A DNA stretch of 64,000 nt, taken from the NCBI GenBank assembly GCA_028751875.1, contig CM054143.1, positions 70,077,701-70,141,700 of the forward strand, read 5' to 3'. The notes under the pieces are model-generated. The model was not told the DNA's origin. It saw nothing but the letters and a program-made list of their open reading frames with translations, and did no database searches. The translations under genes were made by a program, and so were the position numbers. Positions within the stretch are counted from its first letter, which is position 1; every line of letters begins with the position of its first letter. This DNA is from Rapana venosa. Its lineage: Eukaryota > Mollusca > Gastropoda > Neogastropoda > Muricidae. Positions 20,095 through 32,305 of the stretch are shown piece by piece.

Positions 20095-20806
20095 TTAACC
20101 ACAGATGCATTACCCCGGAAATTTTCCGGGGCTTAACGTGCACCCTATACGCCAACAAATGGAAAATTTCCTGGGTGGTCGAACGAAGTAAACAAGCCTG
20201 TTCCTTGGACTACATTAAAGGAAAGAACTCCACAATTAATGGAGACACTCTCCTGTTGCTTGGCAAACACGAGCTGCAAATACTGTGGCAAAAACGATCG
20301 TTTTTTCGCTCGTATTTTGTGTTGTTATTGCATGACTGCTTGGGATGTCTTGTTCAAAATTGCTGTCACTATTGTGAAGGCATAAATAACTTTACTCAGC
20401 TGTAAAAAGTGCATAATAAAACCCCTAGATTTACCTAAACAGTGATGAAAACGGTCACTGTATGATTAAGGAGATTGTGTATTAAAAAAAAAGAATGAGA
20501 TTTGGCCTAGACTATCTCTTGACATTATTGAGATGGGGGGTACTCAGAATGACAGTGGGGATGAAGAATCGTATTTATGGTCGATTTTTTACATTTTATA
20601 TAGATTTTTCGGCAGGGAAATATCATGCTAACTAGTTTGAGCTTGCTCGAAGTAATCTACGATATATTATACTGTCATTTGGTTGGACTTATCAGGATTA
20701 TTCATGTAGTCGTATTGAGTGAAGAGCGATTTGAACTAGCTGTGGTACATAAGATTTTATTCTCCGGCTTTATAGGGTTGCATTGCACTGGGCAGTTAGA
20801 GGTTAA
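20095..20806 (+). mobile_element. TTAA-flanked MITE, copy 1 (piggyBac-like, non-autonomous)
   Basis: The left end is TTAACCACAGATGCATTACC. The right end, read inward on the minus strand, is TTAACCTCTAACTGCCCAGT. Both begin TTAACC followed by A/T-C, and both contain a TGCA(A)CCCTATA subterminal motif. Flanking TTAA lies at 20095-20098 and 20803-20806. An inverted counterpart with the same ends lies at 38655-39329. TTAA target duplication is the piggyBac superfamily hallmark. No transposase is encoded, and the 76-codon frame at 20175-20405 has no recognisable domain. Near the left end is a near-palindrome, CCCCGGAAATTTTCCGGGG. Confidence 0.75.
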
Positions 20807-21670
20807 GGAAAAGTCAGATTGATTTTAGAAAAGGAGACTGCTGTGAACGTGTCACAATTTTTGAAGGTTTTTCTTCCCATTTTTGCCCACCCCATTCCTT
20901 TGAACGCCTCATGGAGCCTGTTGGCTCATGGATTCCATCCATTTCTTTTCTTTGCATTTTTGGGGGGCAGTTTCTCCACATTGCTGATTTTTCATCATGT
21001 GTTCTGTAAGGGTTTGGTGGGAGGCAGTGTAAGATCAGGATGTAGGGATAATTTGTAGTGTCTGAAATTCGATGGCAGGTGTAGGATGTGAGGTGGTGGC
21101 CCTCGCTTTACATACACGACCTTCTGGAATGCTGTGCCAGGAATGTTCACACCAGCTGGCATACTCTTCCATGACAGATGGATTTAACGTGCGTGTTGTG
21201 TGTGATGGTGGTGTGTGTGTTCACACACAGGCATCTTGCTTTGTAGCCACATCGAAAGACGTGCAGGAGAATGGAGTTAACAGTTTTAATCTGGAGGGGA
21301 AATGCCTATCCGAAAGGCTCAGCCTGGACTGAGGCGCAAGATGTTGTACCCTAGATGCTGAGTGAGCTGTGTATGACTGTCGCTTTACTGCCACCTCACC
21401 TCTGTTCCAGTTTAGACACGGTGTGTTTCTCTTCATGTGAAAATGGGGTAAGTCTTGTGTGTCATGTAGTGCATGGGATTCCGTATTATCTGGTTAGTTA
21501 GCTAGGAGCACCTGTTTTCTATAGCCGCAGCACAGAGTCGTAGAAAAGAATTCCCCAAAATGATTTCTAGCATGTGCCGGCTTTTATCTGCAGATGAAAA
21601 AGTGCAAAGAATTCAGGATGGTGAATTTGCCATCCTGTAGCGTTAGTGTTGTGTAGGTATTGGTTGTTCA

Positions 21671-21782
21671 AGACACACTTTTCCAATGCACAGTGTCCTG
21701 TAAAATCCAAGCCTATTTTATCCAGACACACTTTTCCATTGTACTGTGTCTTGTAAAATCCGAAGAAAAGCCTATTTTATCC
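21671..21782 (+). repeat. Two-unit tandem duplication (53 and 59 bp)
   Basis: Both units start GACACACTTTTCCA and end GCCTATTTTATCCA. The second has a small insertion (GAAGAAAA) and a few substitutions. Confidence 0.85.
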
Positions 21783-22227
21783 AGATTCAATAGCAGCTGA
21801 TTTGCTGCTTTCTGGCCAAAACACAGTTTGGGATGAGGTTGACCACTTTGGTTTGAAAACATGAGAGATTTGCTAAAGTGAACATCAGAGCAGACAATAT
21901 GACTGCAATACTTTTTATTTGGTGAAATTCATGGAATATTAAGCTTGTATGGCATTTGTTTGAATGCCAAACTGATGGAATTGATCTTGGAATGCACAAT
22001 AAGCCAAGCAGTCATGATCAAAAAGAGACTGATGTCAATTGTGACAATAGATCTGGAAGTGAAGACCAACCTATTATAGGTGGGCTTCCATTGTATAAAC
22101 CAAGGTTAAATGGCTCAAACCCAGAAATACGGTATAGGATTCCTTTTTTAGCTAGAAGGATAGGAAAGTAACTTTATGGGGGAAACCAATTTTGCTCTGT
22201 TATTTTTGTTAAAGGTGCTACATTTTT

Positions 22228-22228
<1 letters not shown>

Positions 22229-22260
<32 letters not shown>
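22229..22260 (+). repeat. Poly-C tract
   Basis: Thirty-two consecutive C. Its true length is uncertain because such runs are error-prone in sequencing. Confidence 0.9.
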
Positions 22261-23499
22261 TGGGTGGAGAATGTTCCCTTCGATTTGTTGACAGATATCT
22301 CATATTTTTCAATGACTCTATCTTCGTGCTGTTGAGTTGTGCAACTCTGGGTGCCTAAAAAATAACTCGTGTTTTTCAGGGTAAAGATTGTAATCATGGC
22401 TGAATATCCTTAATTCAAGAAAGAAAAGGCATGAAACAGAGAAGTGGTAGTAAGTGATTAGTGATGACATTTGGGAAGAAGAAATGTTCCTCGTCCACAC
22501 TAATGTGGGAAATGTGGAAAAGACTGACATCATCAGTTGTGGTGCAACATTTCGTCACAGTTAGCTTTAGGGGAGCACCTCTGATCATTCACAGACTTTC
22601 ATTGTTTCAGGGAAATCCAAATTGTGATCTGTTCTTTATTTTAAATTAGCCCATTTTGAAAGATCAGAATTTTCTTGTAAGATGTTTCATCAGTAAGTCA
22701 AGTTGCTTTCTGTCATCTAATCTTAGTAGCCAGAAAAACAAAGGAGTGGACGAGATGAGGGCTTTGACCTTTGGATTTCCCCCTCTTCCTATACAGTTTT
22801 CCATGCTCCTCTCTAGGGCCTAGGCCTGTACTACCCCGTGTACAGGGTTTTGGATGAAGCTTCTCCTGCCTGGTAGATGATTGTCTACAGTCAGACATGG
22901 TCAGGGTCATAGAAAAGCTGACATTGCGTGGTATGAGAACCAGAACGAGGCCTGAGAATCAAGAATAGAAAGCTGTGAAAAAGAGTGGATGATGGAAAGC
23001 AGTGTGTTTGGATGATGCTTCCCTGTACTGTGCCTGGATATGGGGATGGATGGGTGATTAAACTGTGATGAAGCAACCCCGCTGTGGGCTGTATTCTTTC
23101 AAAGTCCGTCTTTTAAGGGACAGACTTCAAGTTCATTTCAAAGTGGGGATATCTTCATGGTCTCAGTCTGGATAGCATGTCTGCTTTACTATGTCCTTTT
23201 GATGTGTGTGGTCGTGGTCTTGTTTGTGTTTGGGTGTGGTGGTTGTATACCATACCATCTGGCACATCTGTGGGTGTTGGTAGTGCTATACACCTTACAC
23301 TAGTATGTACGTGCGTGTGTGTGTGTGGAGACACACGCATTATGGTGTATACAATACCAACATGTCTTTGATTGCCTACTGACTGGGATATGGTTTTACA
23401 ATGTGTGACTCTGATTTGATTGAGCTAACTGATGTAGTTCTTCCTAATATAGTCATTTTGTGTCAGTAGCGATAACTAGTGTCCCCAATTATAATCCCC

Positions 23500-23500
<1 letters not shown>

Positions 23501-23537
<37 letters not shown>

Positions 23538-23543
23538 ACCCCC
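23501..23543 (+). repeat. Poly-C tract
   Basis: Thirty-seven C, one A, then five C. Located shortly upstream of the LINE fragment at 23790. Confidence 0.9.
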
Positions 23544-23789
23544 ATTGGGTTACAAAGGACCAATGTGTACTAAACAAAAAGAAAGTAGTATTTTACACAG
23601 GACAGATAGAACTCAAAAAGATACAAGTGATAAAAAAAGTAAAGCTGCTGCTTGCACAGACGTGGACTATAAAATAGATAGAAGGACAAGTTTGCAGGAA
23701 CAACTTTTGTGTGCCTGGCTGGGAATAAAAATATGTCAGAGTAAACATGGCAGCTGCCCCACACAGGTCGAAGAGTAGTCTCCAGACAA

Positions 23790-25857
23790 CAAATTTCCAC
23801 CATTTCAATGCATTTTTCTCGCTTCGAAAAGCACGATTTTTGGGATGAAATAAATGGCCTGAAGCAATCTCACCTTTGAGATAGCGTCATTGATTGATGT
23901 AACGGTTATTTGTAATCACTTCAAGGCAATAAATATCATCAAATCTCCCGGACCAGATGGCATTTGCGGCTAACCCTTAAGGGCTGCGCTACTGAGCTTG
24001 CCAGGTCTTTCAGCACTGCTCCAAGCTCGCTGGACAGAGCCAGTACCAGTTATTTGAAAAGACTTCAGTGTTTAATACCTCTTCCAGAGAAACCAATAAT
24101 CCTTTCTGGCCCAAATCGATATCAGGACCTGCTGCCCTCACATCACTTGTGATGAAAAAAACATTAGAAAAGATCATAAGTCTCTCATTCTTTCCGGCTA
24201 CAGAGAAAGACCTTGACCCACTCAGTTTGCCTACAGGGAAGGAAGAGGTGTCGAAGATGCCTAAGGTTCATTTTTGAACAAGTTGTACTAGCACTTGAGA
24301 AGCACTGACTTATGCCAGAATCTTGTTTGCTGATTATAGTTCAGCTTTCAATACATGCAAGCCTCATGTTCTTGTTCACAAATTACTTTCAATATTTGTC
24401 TGTGAGACTTTCAACTTGGATGATTGAGTTTTTAAATAACAGGACCGCCGCGCGTTTTTGCCAATAGATATCTTCATCGGTTTAGATTTACCTGTACGGG
24501 TTCTCCAAGGGCTGTGTTCTTCGCCTCTCCGTGGACTTTTTTATACACAGATGATTGCAGAAGCAGCTATGAATTTCCTGTCTTGTTATATTTGCCGCTG
24601 ACATGCTCTTTTGTCTCTCTTTTCTGGATCCGTCCAATCCATGGTCCAGCCCTCATGATTTCGTCAATTGGTGTGATGAGGCATTTCTGGAGTAAATGTT
24701 TCTAATCTAAAGATCTTCCTATCGATTTCAGAAGACGGGTCACACTTCTGTGCTTGTTATCATCCATACGTTCTAGAAGTTGGAAAATGTTCGAAGTACA
24801 AGTATCTGGGAAACTATTTTTGATGACAAATTAAACTGGATTGTAACACTGACGCTCTTGTCAAAAAGGAACAACAACGTATGTATTTTTTGAGAAGCTT
24901 TAACTCATTTCTTGTTGCAAAAAGATTCTTTCTTTGTTCTACAAGTCCTATTTAGAGAAGTGTTCTAAGTGCTGCTTTCATCTGTCGGTACAGAACCTTA
25001 GTGTTAAAAACAAGAATAGTCTTCCGAGAATTGTTTCGAATCTGCTCAAAAATAATTGGAGAGAACAAAGAGACTCAAGCCGTACTGCGATCAGCAGTTG
25101 TGCACAACGACTGCCATCTGGGTGTTCCATCCCTGCTATGTCTCGGAATTTTCAGCTTGTTGCCTTCAGGGACGCCGCGTTGGTGCTCCAACAGTATAAA
25201 CAAATAGAAAAAGAAACTTCATTGTTCCAGTTTCATTCGACATCTAAAATCAAAACAGCACTAACGCAGTTTTACATTCTTTGATATACCTCCCTCCCTG
25301 ATTGTAAGTGCGTAAGTGCGTGTGTGGGTTGGTGTGTGTTGTGTGTGGTAATGAAAAAAGTACGCCTGTATCTTGCTTGGCTTTCAAAATATGATTCTAA
25401 CTTGTGTGTCTGTTTGTGGGTTATGTCTTTACTAGATAATGTTCATTATGGTGCGGGGTGTATGCTGTGTGTGTGTGTATGTGTTGATAAAAATAACTGT
25501 GTTATATATTGGTTGTGTATGTATGGGTGTGCGCATGTGTGTGGAATGTGCACGTGTGGGAACGCATAAAAAAATGTTTTAATTTCTTTCCTATCCAATC
25601 TGTTTTTCACAAAATTGTATTCCTACATTGAGGTGTGTGTGGAGTGATGCACTGGGTTGGTGTTTGTGATGATAATTTTTAAAAAGCTATCTTGGTAGAT
25701 AATTTTTAAAGCTATCTTTGGAATGTTTTTACAACAATCTGAAATGTATTTTTTCTTGTGTCTTGTGAGCATAATTATAGGTATCAATGTGCCTGTCTGT
25801 AATGTAATTGCCCTTCATGGGATCATTTGAAGTCGTTTTTGACTTGACTTGACTTGG
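23790..25857 (+). pseudogene. LINE reverse transcriptase remnant with 3' UTR (same family as 1-452)
   Basis: Reading across frames, the polymerase order is preserved: SRFEKHDFWDEINGLKQS near 23820; KSPGPDGICG at about 23940; ALTSLVMKKTLEKII near 24130; motif A RILFADYSSAFNT near 24320; a motif B relic VLQGCVL with YTDDC near 24500-24555; and DFVNWCDEAFLE near 24660. Further come IFDDKLNW near 24815, FYKSY at 24937 and LLPSG near 25160. At motif C the codons around 24590 read F-A-A-D where F/Y-A-D-D is expected, so one catalytic Asp is lost. Many frameshifts and stops break it. The 3' UTR ends with three TTGAC repeats at about 25835-25857, a LINE-type terminus. Confidence 0.8.
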
Positions 25858-26690
25858 TTCACTTGGAGAACACAGAAACCCCTGCCTGGGCTGTACCCAC
25901 CAATGTCCTCACCACGCATACCACAGTCAGGTCCTGAGTCTGGTGTTAGTGCTTAAGTAGCATTGGGGCGGAGACGGCTCAAGGCGTTGCCATCCCCTCC
26001 ACAGTGGCCACATGTCATCTGCACACACAACCACGGTTCACTGCTTCTTGTCAATCTTCTTGGCCACATTTGGCCCAGGCCAAATAGCTGTGTCAGTGAC
26101 TGAGGTCAGCTCATGCCAAGGCCTACACTTACTATGTTGTTATGTTGTAACATGTGGGGAGATTGCCTTCAGCCATGACTAGCTCTTCACATAAAATCTG
26201 CACTATCGAAAATCATCTGATGCAGAGTATGGCTGCCTATTTGGGAGGTACGTAAAAAACATCACACACGAAAATTTCTCAATTACAGTGTGCAATTCAA
26301 TCTGGCAGTGTTCCCAGTGGGATGTGTGAGTCAGAGGGCACGTTCTGGTGACCCAGAGTGTTAGCTGGGCAATGTCCATAATTCATCATTTGAAACATAT
26401 CTGCGTATGAATATTTTGGGGGGCTGGATACAATGTTAAAACTTTCCATAGTGTGAAAAATTAGCATAGCTGCCAACCTTCTGATTCAAAACCCAGATTT
26501 CATGGGGGGTGAGTTGGCACTTTGGAATGAATGGCCGTAGTGAAACTGAAAGTACAAAGTGTTGCTTGTTCTTTCGATTTTTAACGTCTTTTATTACTGT
26601 ACATCTGATATTAGAAAACAAACGGGAGGACCGGATAGGGAGAAAGTAGAGAAAGGTTATGCTTATGTGTGAATGACAGGATTGTTGTGT
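25858..26690. other. No recognisable gene
   Basis: Sequence between two LINEs. Open frames are short, with no family motif. A small duplicated phrase (GATAATTTTTAAAGCTATCT) lies nearby at about 25670-25720. Confidence 0.5.
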
Positions 26691-27842
26691 CACTTGTAGT
26701 GAGATTAGATTTCCGATTAATTTATTGCATTTAAGTCATGTAGACTTATTTGACACAACAAAAACATTCAATTAAATTTATTATCTTATTTTGGTAAACG
26801 TGATGTTACACTAAAAACCATGTTGATTTTCTTTCTTTTTCTCCTTTTTTCAAAACACTCATACAATATCTGATGATATTGCTTATATATGTCAACTGTG
26901 ATTATGTCACTTATTTATGTACAAGTTTTGCGTTTTGTCTTTCGTTTTGATTTTTAATAACAAAATCTTTCTGAGATCATCAGATAAATACAATTCATTT
27001 GAGTAATGAAATTCATTTCTATTGTGTCACGAGTATCTAATTTTATGTCCTCTGTGGATATATTTTGGTGCTTCCCTTTCTCTATCAATAAATTGTGAGA
27101 GCTTGTGCGAAATTTACTATACGTCTTCTTATGGGTTTTGTTTTCATAGTTTATTAAGTATGGTTCCAGTTCTGTATTCTTTGGTAGCATAATCATAAAA
27201 TTTTTTGTTTTGCAAACTCTTCTCTTCAGGTAGATCCAAAATGTTTTATAAATGTCATCAAGATTTCTTCGTACAGCATAATCAAACGATGGACATTAAG
27301 TGTACTTTGTTCTTTCCCAGGACATGTTGGAATCCCTATTGTGTACAAAATATTTTTCACTGTGTGGATCCATTTATCGCATGTATTCGTCTGTATACCA
27401 TATAATCGATACTATTCTGATATATAGAGTCTGGTTTTGATTCTGTCAAATAATCCCAAAGGATATTATTGGCTTATGATTTTTATAGGGTTCAGTGGAA
27501 ATCTTACTAATTCACCCAAAGTGGGTAGTACTAATGCTTTTTTATGAACGCCTAGTATTTGTTTACAAAATTTTACATGAAAATTCTCATAAAAAAATGA
27601 TTGCATAAGATGCTTGAAACAGTTTATTAATATGAAATTCTGTCTCCCCATTAAAACAAAAAGGAAACCAAACTTCTGCTCCATAGGTTAAAACAGGGGT
27701 TATTAGTGAGTCGAATAAACGCATTATTATAGTAATCTTTAAATTTTGTCCATAAACTGCTCTTTTAAAGGCGTATATTGCTTTGTTGCTTTGTTTTACT
27801 AAATGCTCTTGTGTTGCTTGAAATTTCCCATTCTGATGAAAA

Positions 27843-28265
27843 ACGATGAAGAAGGTGAAGGTGAAGGAGCCCGAATTTCACGGAGAGAAAAATCTGCCAT
27901 GACTTAAAGTGGTATGAAATAAAATCTGAGCGCTTTGATTTGTTGCTTTACAAGATTCAGCGCTATATAAATTCCATACATTATTATTATTATTATTAAT
28001 AACCTATAAGGTTCGAGGGAGCGAGGCGTCAGAAGCCCTCACTTCTCTAGGTGACAGAATATTGGGCGGCGCCCATATCTCTCCCTCGCTGCTTTACATT
28101 TCATGACCCTAAAGAGAGCAGGTACCCATTTACAGCTGGGTGAACTGGGGGACTGTACTGAAGCCAAGGCGCGCAAACGGTCACCCATCCAACTGGTAAC
28201 CTTGCTCGACGCTGCTTAACTTGGCTGGGGAAAAGCGAGTGCTCCGACCACTGAGCTACGACGAT
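27843..28265 (-). mobile_element. SINE with chimeric tRNA-like and 5S-rRNA-like promoter, inserted in LINE copy B
   Basis: Bounded by ACGAT at 27843-27847 and 28261-28265, a target-site duplication. The empty site in copy A is the continuous codons for YLGVVFHQNG near 10960. On the minus strand the head starts CGTAGCTCAGTGGTCGGAGC, a tRNA box A. It is followed by AAGTTAAGCAGCGTCGAGC and TTGGATGGGTGACCG (28222-28178), which match the 5S rRNA internal control region (box A, intermediate element and box C). A unique body leads to (AAT)n and the 68 bp L2-like tail in inverse orientation (27928-28009). A 3' module follows with GGCAGATTTTTCTCTCCGTG and short ACCTTC repeats. Confidence 0.8.
27928..28009 (+). 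mobile_element. 68 bp L2-tail mini-copy within the chimeric SINE
   Basis: GAGCGCTTTGATTTGTTGC, then CAGCGCTATATAAATTCC, then (ATT)n. Its outer boundary matches that of the mini-insertion at 13745-13812. It is oriented opposite to the host SINE. Confidence 0.75.
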
Positions 28266-30179
28266 ACCTAGATATTTATAGGTTTCTACTGTTTCAATTA
28301 CATGCTCTCCACATTTGAAATGAATTGGAATTTTATGAGGTGATCTCGTAAAAACTACTACCTTTGTTTTTGTTTATCTTTAAACCCCAAGTAGAAAAGT
28401 ATTCTTGCAGTTCATTCAGTTTAGTTTGAAGACCTATTTTGGTGGTGTAGTAATGTGGTTATCAGACGATAAACAGGAATTCTGTCTTTTTGAAGTTATA
28501 TATGGTGAATCTTTCTCATCAATATGTTGAATATGTCATTGACATATAATTAAATTATGTAGCTTAATGTATTCCCTGATGTACCCCCTTTGACTATGAT
28601 TTCATCTGTGTGTTTGCGGGGGGGTGGGGAGGGTGGGGGGCTCGTATTTTTTAAATATGGTTGCATTGGAATACATGTTTTTAATGTAATTAAAAGTTTT
28701 GACTTGTTTATTCTATTTCATTTAACTTTATAAGATGACCTCACGCCACACATTAACGAATGCTTTCTGAAAATCTTTCAAAGCAGCAAGAAAGTCTTTT
28801 AGTTTTTAACTGTTTAGTGCCTTATCTATTAATTTGTTAGTAGAATGATATGGTCCATTGTTCTGCATGCTTTTTCTGAAACCAGCTTGTTCTCTGACAT
28901 ATCTTTGGTCATTTTTAAATATTCGAAATTCTAGGATTCAGTATTTGATCCAAAAAGTTTCCCCAATAGTGTTTGTCAACGTTATTCCTCTGTAGTTTTC
29001 TGGGTTGTATATGCATCCGTTTTATGATTGGAAATTCACTCCTACTTTCCAGTCACAGGGATTTATACCCGTTTCTATACTAAATTGAACATTTTCCGCA
29101 TTGTCCTCTATAACATTGGACGAAACTTGATTTGATCATTTCGTTTGTAATTCCATCTTTTCCAGGCGATTCATTATTTTTTTAGCCTTTTGATGGTTTT
29201 TGTAATTTCCACTGTTGTAATTTTTTTTACTTATCTAGGGAATGGGTGATTAGATACTTTTAAATCATTGAGCTGCTTTGTACTTGCTTTTTTTTTTTTT
29301 TTTTATGCGGGTCTGGTTTATTTTGACAGAAAAAAAACTTCTTTTCAATAAATAAAAAATAAAAGGTGTTATTAAGTGTTCAGTCATTTAACTGCTTACT
29401 CAATATGAATTATGATGCTTTAATCCACCATCTTCACCTTTCTTTTAATTTTTGTAAAGTTTTCACAATATACTCGGATCTTCAGCAATGGAGCATGTAG
29501 TTGTTTGGGGGGAATTTTACCCCCCAGTTGGAATTCTTTTGAAGGTTTTCTTTTTCTATTTTTATCAAAGTATTATACCGTTTTTATTTTCATGAAATAT
29601 TTTTGTCGAAGTTCTGTTTTATACGGATTTCTATTTATTGCATTTTAGTAGAGGAAACCCTTTTTTTCTCGTACCTGTTACATTCTGAGTCAATCCCTTT
29701 TTTTATTGAGTTTAATTCTTACAGGTTTTGACTTTCTGGTCTTCAAGCTTTATTGTGCTACTTTGAGAGTTTCTAGACTGTTCGTACTGGAACATTCATT
29801 GATAATGTTTGTTGAATCAGGCTGCTTTGTACTTTGTTTTAATACGTGTATTTGAGTTTTTTATTTGTGCTATGTGTGATTGTATGATGGTAGTAGAAGT
29901 GTCTTTTGAAAATTGTTCTTTGAAATTGTTATCCATACAAAAAGTGTTTTTGTGGTAAATCTTAGGAATACACCTGCCTGTGTGTCTCTTACTATTTTGA
30001 TAGCTTTGCAAACGTGTTTTGTCCTATATCTGGTATATTTATATCTAAATCAAGATGGACAATGATCAGAGTATTCCATTAAATCTCTAACTTTCATATG
30101 CTTCACCTCTTTCATAAATTATTTTGAACAAATGAAATAATCCACAACACTACAACCTTGAGGTTGAAAGCATGTAAAT

Positions 30180-30430
30180 CTACTCTGTAAAGTCCTTCGG
30201 ATGAGACTATAAACCGAGGCCCCGTGTGCGAACACATGCAGAACATCTTGCGCACACGTTAAATCCTGTTCCGCTGTTCGAAAGAGTAGGCCACTGTGTG
30301 CCAGTGGGAACAGATGACAAAATTAAAAAACGCATACAACACGCATTAAAAAAAAAAGCGCTTTGATTTGTGCTTTACAGATTTCCCAGACGCTATATAA
30401 ATTCCATAACCCTATTATTCATTATTATTA
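30180..30430 (+). mobile_element. SINE (GGATGAGAC core) carrying the L2-like 3' tail, inserted in LINE copy B
   Basis: GTAAAGTCCTTCGGATGAGA begins at about 30188, followed by ACCGAGGCCCCGTGTGCG and GTGTGCCAGTGGGAAC. After an A-run the sequence is GCGCTTTGATTTGTGC, then CGCTATATAAATTCCATA, then (ATT)n-like repeats. The tail is the same as the 3' end of the L2-like LINE at 11920. It interrupts the endonuclease part of LINE copy B. The tRNA-like head is missing (5' truncated). Confidence 0.8.
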
Positions 30431-31640
30431 AATTTTCTTCCCTATGTTCGGCCATTAATATATGCACTTTGATCTGTCTATACAAAATATTAGCTAATAG
30501 GTCTACCATATTTTTGTACATTTCTATCCATTGAGCACTTTGATAGCATTGTTCGTCATATTCATTTTCTTCAGGTAAATTGTAGTAACTTGGTTTGGAT
30601 CTATTCTATAAAGTCACGTCAAGTCTTCATGATCGCGCAATTTAGATTTCCTTCCGCACAGTATTATCTGATCTTTCAGGACAAAGTTCTATGTCTTGTT
30701 CTAAAATTTTCCCATTTTTTCTTGTGTATGAACTTTCTCCAAAGAAGACATTCAGGTGGTTTAGAATATTTGCACATCCTATAAAAAATATCTTGTTTGA
30801 TGACTTTTGATGAGTTTTCCTGCATCATTGCAATCCACACAATATTCGGGAAAACTATTTTGCGGTAACAATTTTATACTTTTTCGATAATCTTCCTTAC
30901 ATGAAAACTGAAATACCTCCTGATAGGCACTGACAGATCTATATTCTTTTTGGTCTGCAGTTGTGCACAGGACATACTTTCCTGGTAGAGTTACATCTTC
31001 TACAGTTTTTTTTATTAAATGTGTTCCTTGTAAAATTATTACATTGTATAATATCAACATAGTCTTTTATGTGTACGTCATTTAGTATGTTTTGTTAATT
31101 CCATCCACTCTTTCCATAGAACTTCTAATATTCCATGATAATATTTCTGTTTTTATCATTTGTTGAAAATTATGTGAATCAGAGATCTTTGCAATGGGTA
31201 AACAAAAATATTGTGCATATCATTTTAATGAATTTATAGCTGGGGGGGGGGGGGTTTCCACATTTTAAATATCTCTATACTATTGAAATGGCTTTTCATT
31301 CTATAATTGTTTAACGTCTATGATGCCAAAACAATAAACGGCAAACAATTTTAATATCAGCTTAAAATTTACATCAATCAGAGAATAAATTTTACATGTA
31401 AGATTGTATTCATATTATATCTATTAATTAAAAAAACTTGACAAACTTATCCGTTGTATCTGATAAAACAAAATTTATATATAGTAAATGATAACATGTG
31501 TCAAAAGATTTACTAGGACAGACTTTTCTTTGTCTTGATATCTTTGCTGAGTCTGTGTGTTGGTGAGTGTGTGGTGCGCGTGTGTGCGTGAATTTACGAT
31601 ACTTTCTATATTTCACAAGCTTTGGACTTGTTTATGTAGT

Positions 31641-32305
31641 GTGTGTGTGGATGTGTGTGTGGATGCATGTGTGTGTACACACTGACAAAGTACAATGTGA
31701 CTTAGCGGAGCGAGGTGTGCTGAGACAGTGTCAAATCAGGGCCAGACTTTGTCAGCTCTTCTCGATTCTATTTGTTGCTACTTCAGTCACTCTCGTTCTT
31801 CAAATTGAACATCTGCTTTTCATCTGTGAATTCTGAATGCTATGTACACCAAATAGAGGTAAACAAACTCTGTTTTCTCATGTGCAGTCATGTCATTTTG
31901 TCTGCAGGCAAATTTGACAACTTGCATTGGCACAGATGCAGCAGAGACTGACTGATGTATGGAGAATACCTTGTTTTGAGAACACCTTCTGATCTGCAAA
32001 TGTTCTCTGACGTGGTGATCGTACTGGAACCAGCACGCTGCAGACGTCCTACTGCAGTTTCCTTGGTGTTTTTTTTAAATGGTGAAAACCAGAATTGCAG
32101 CTAAGTTCAGGGGAAAAAAAGAAATGGTTGGCAGCTATGTATCCTAAAGCACCCTACAACATAATATATCTGTTCCTCTCATTCTGAACTTTTTATTGCA
32201 TAAAATAATTCAGTATGCAGATATTATCCGATTATAAAAAAGTGATTAGTTTATCAAAAGAAAAAAATGACACAAAAATTAATTACAAAACAATAAAATC
32301 AAGAA
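31641..32305. other. No recognisable gene
   Basis: Sequence between LINE copy B and the second copy of the perfect duplication. It has GT-rich sequence near 31620-31680 and otherwise nothing I can assign. Confidence 0.5.

Larger units (their letters stand above)
20807..23500. other. Mostly single-copy DNA without a recognisable gene
   Basis: About 2.7 kb with short open frames only. It includes a 53-59 bp tandem duplication (21671-21782) and a C homopolymer (22229-22260). I found no domain, no splice-consistent exon series and no repeat family match. Confidence 0.5.
26690..31640 (-). mobile_element. LINE family A, copy B: near full-length but degraded
   Basis: Minus-strand element of about 4.3 kb after removing two SINE insertions. 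Order from 5': leader (31640-31180) matching 5617-6080; endonuclease starting with ILSWNI near 31135; CVDCNDAGKLIKS near 30830; EN C-terminal with SDHCP near 30060; RT with a degraded motif A near 28790-28745; and C-terminal pieces 27684-27466 and 27196-26954. The 3' UTR ends around 26700. At motif C (about 28455) a deletion and frameshift remove YADD, and AFD in motif A is AFV. The ends are still recognisable. Clade not assigned; it is APE-type with a Cys-rich C-terminus. Confidence 0.85.

Noticed and set aside
28178..28260. Possible genuine 5S rRNA or tRNA gene
   Set aside because: Only the 5S internal control region and a tRNA 5' half are present. They lie inside an element with target-site duplications, so it is a SINE head, not a functional RNA gene.
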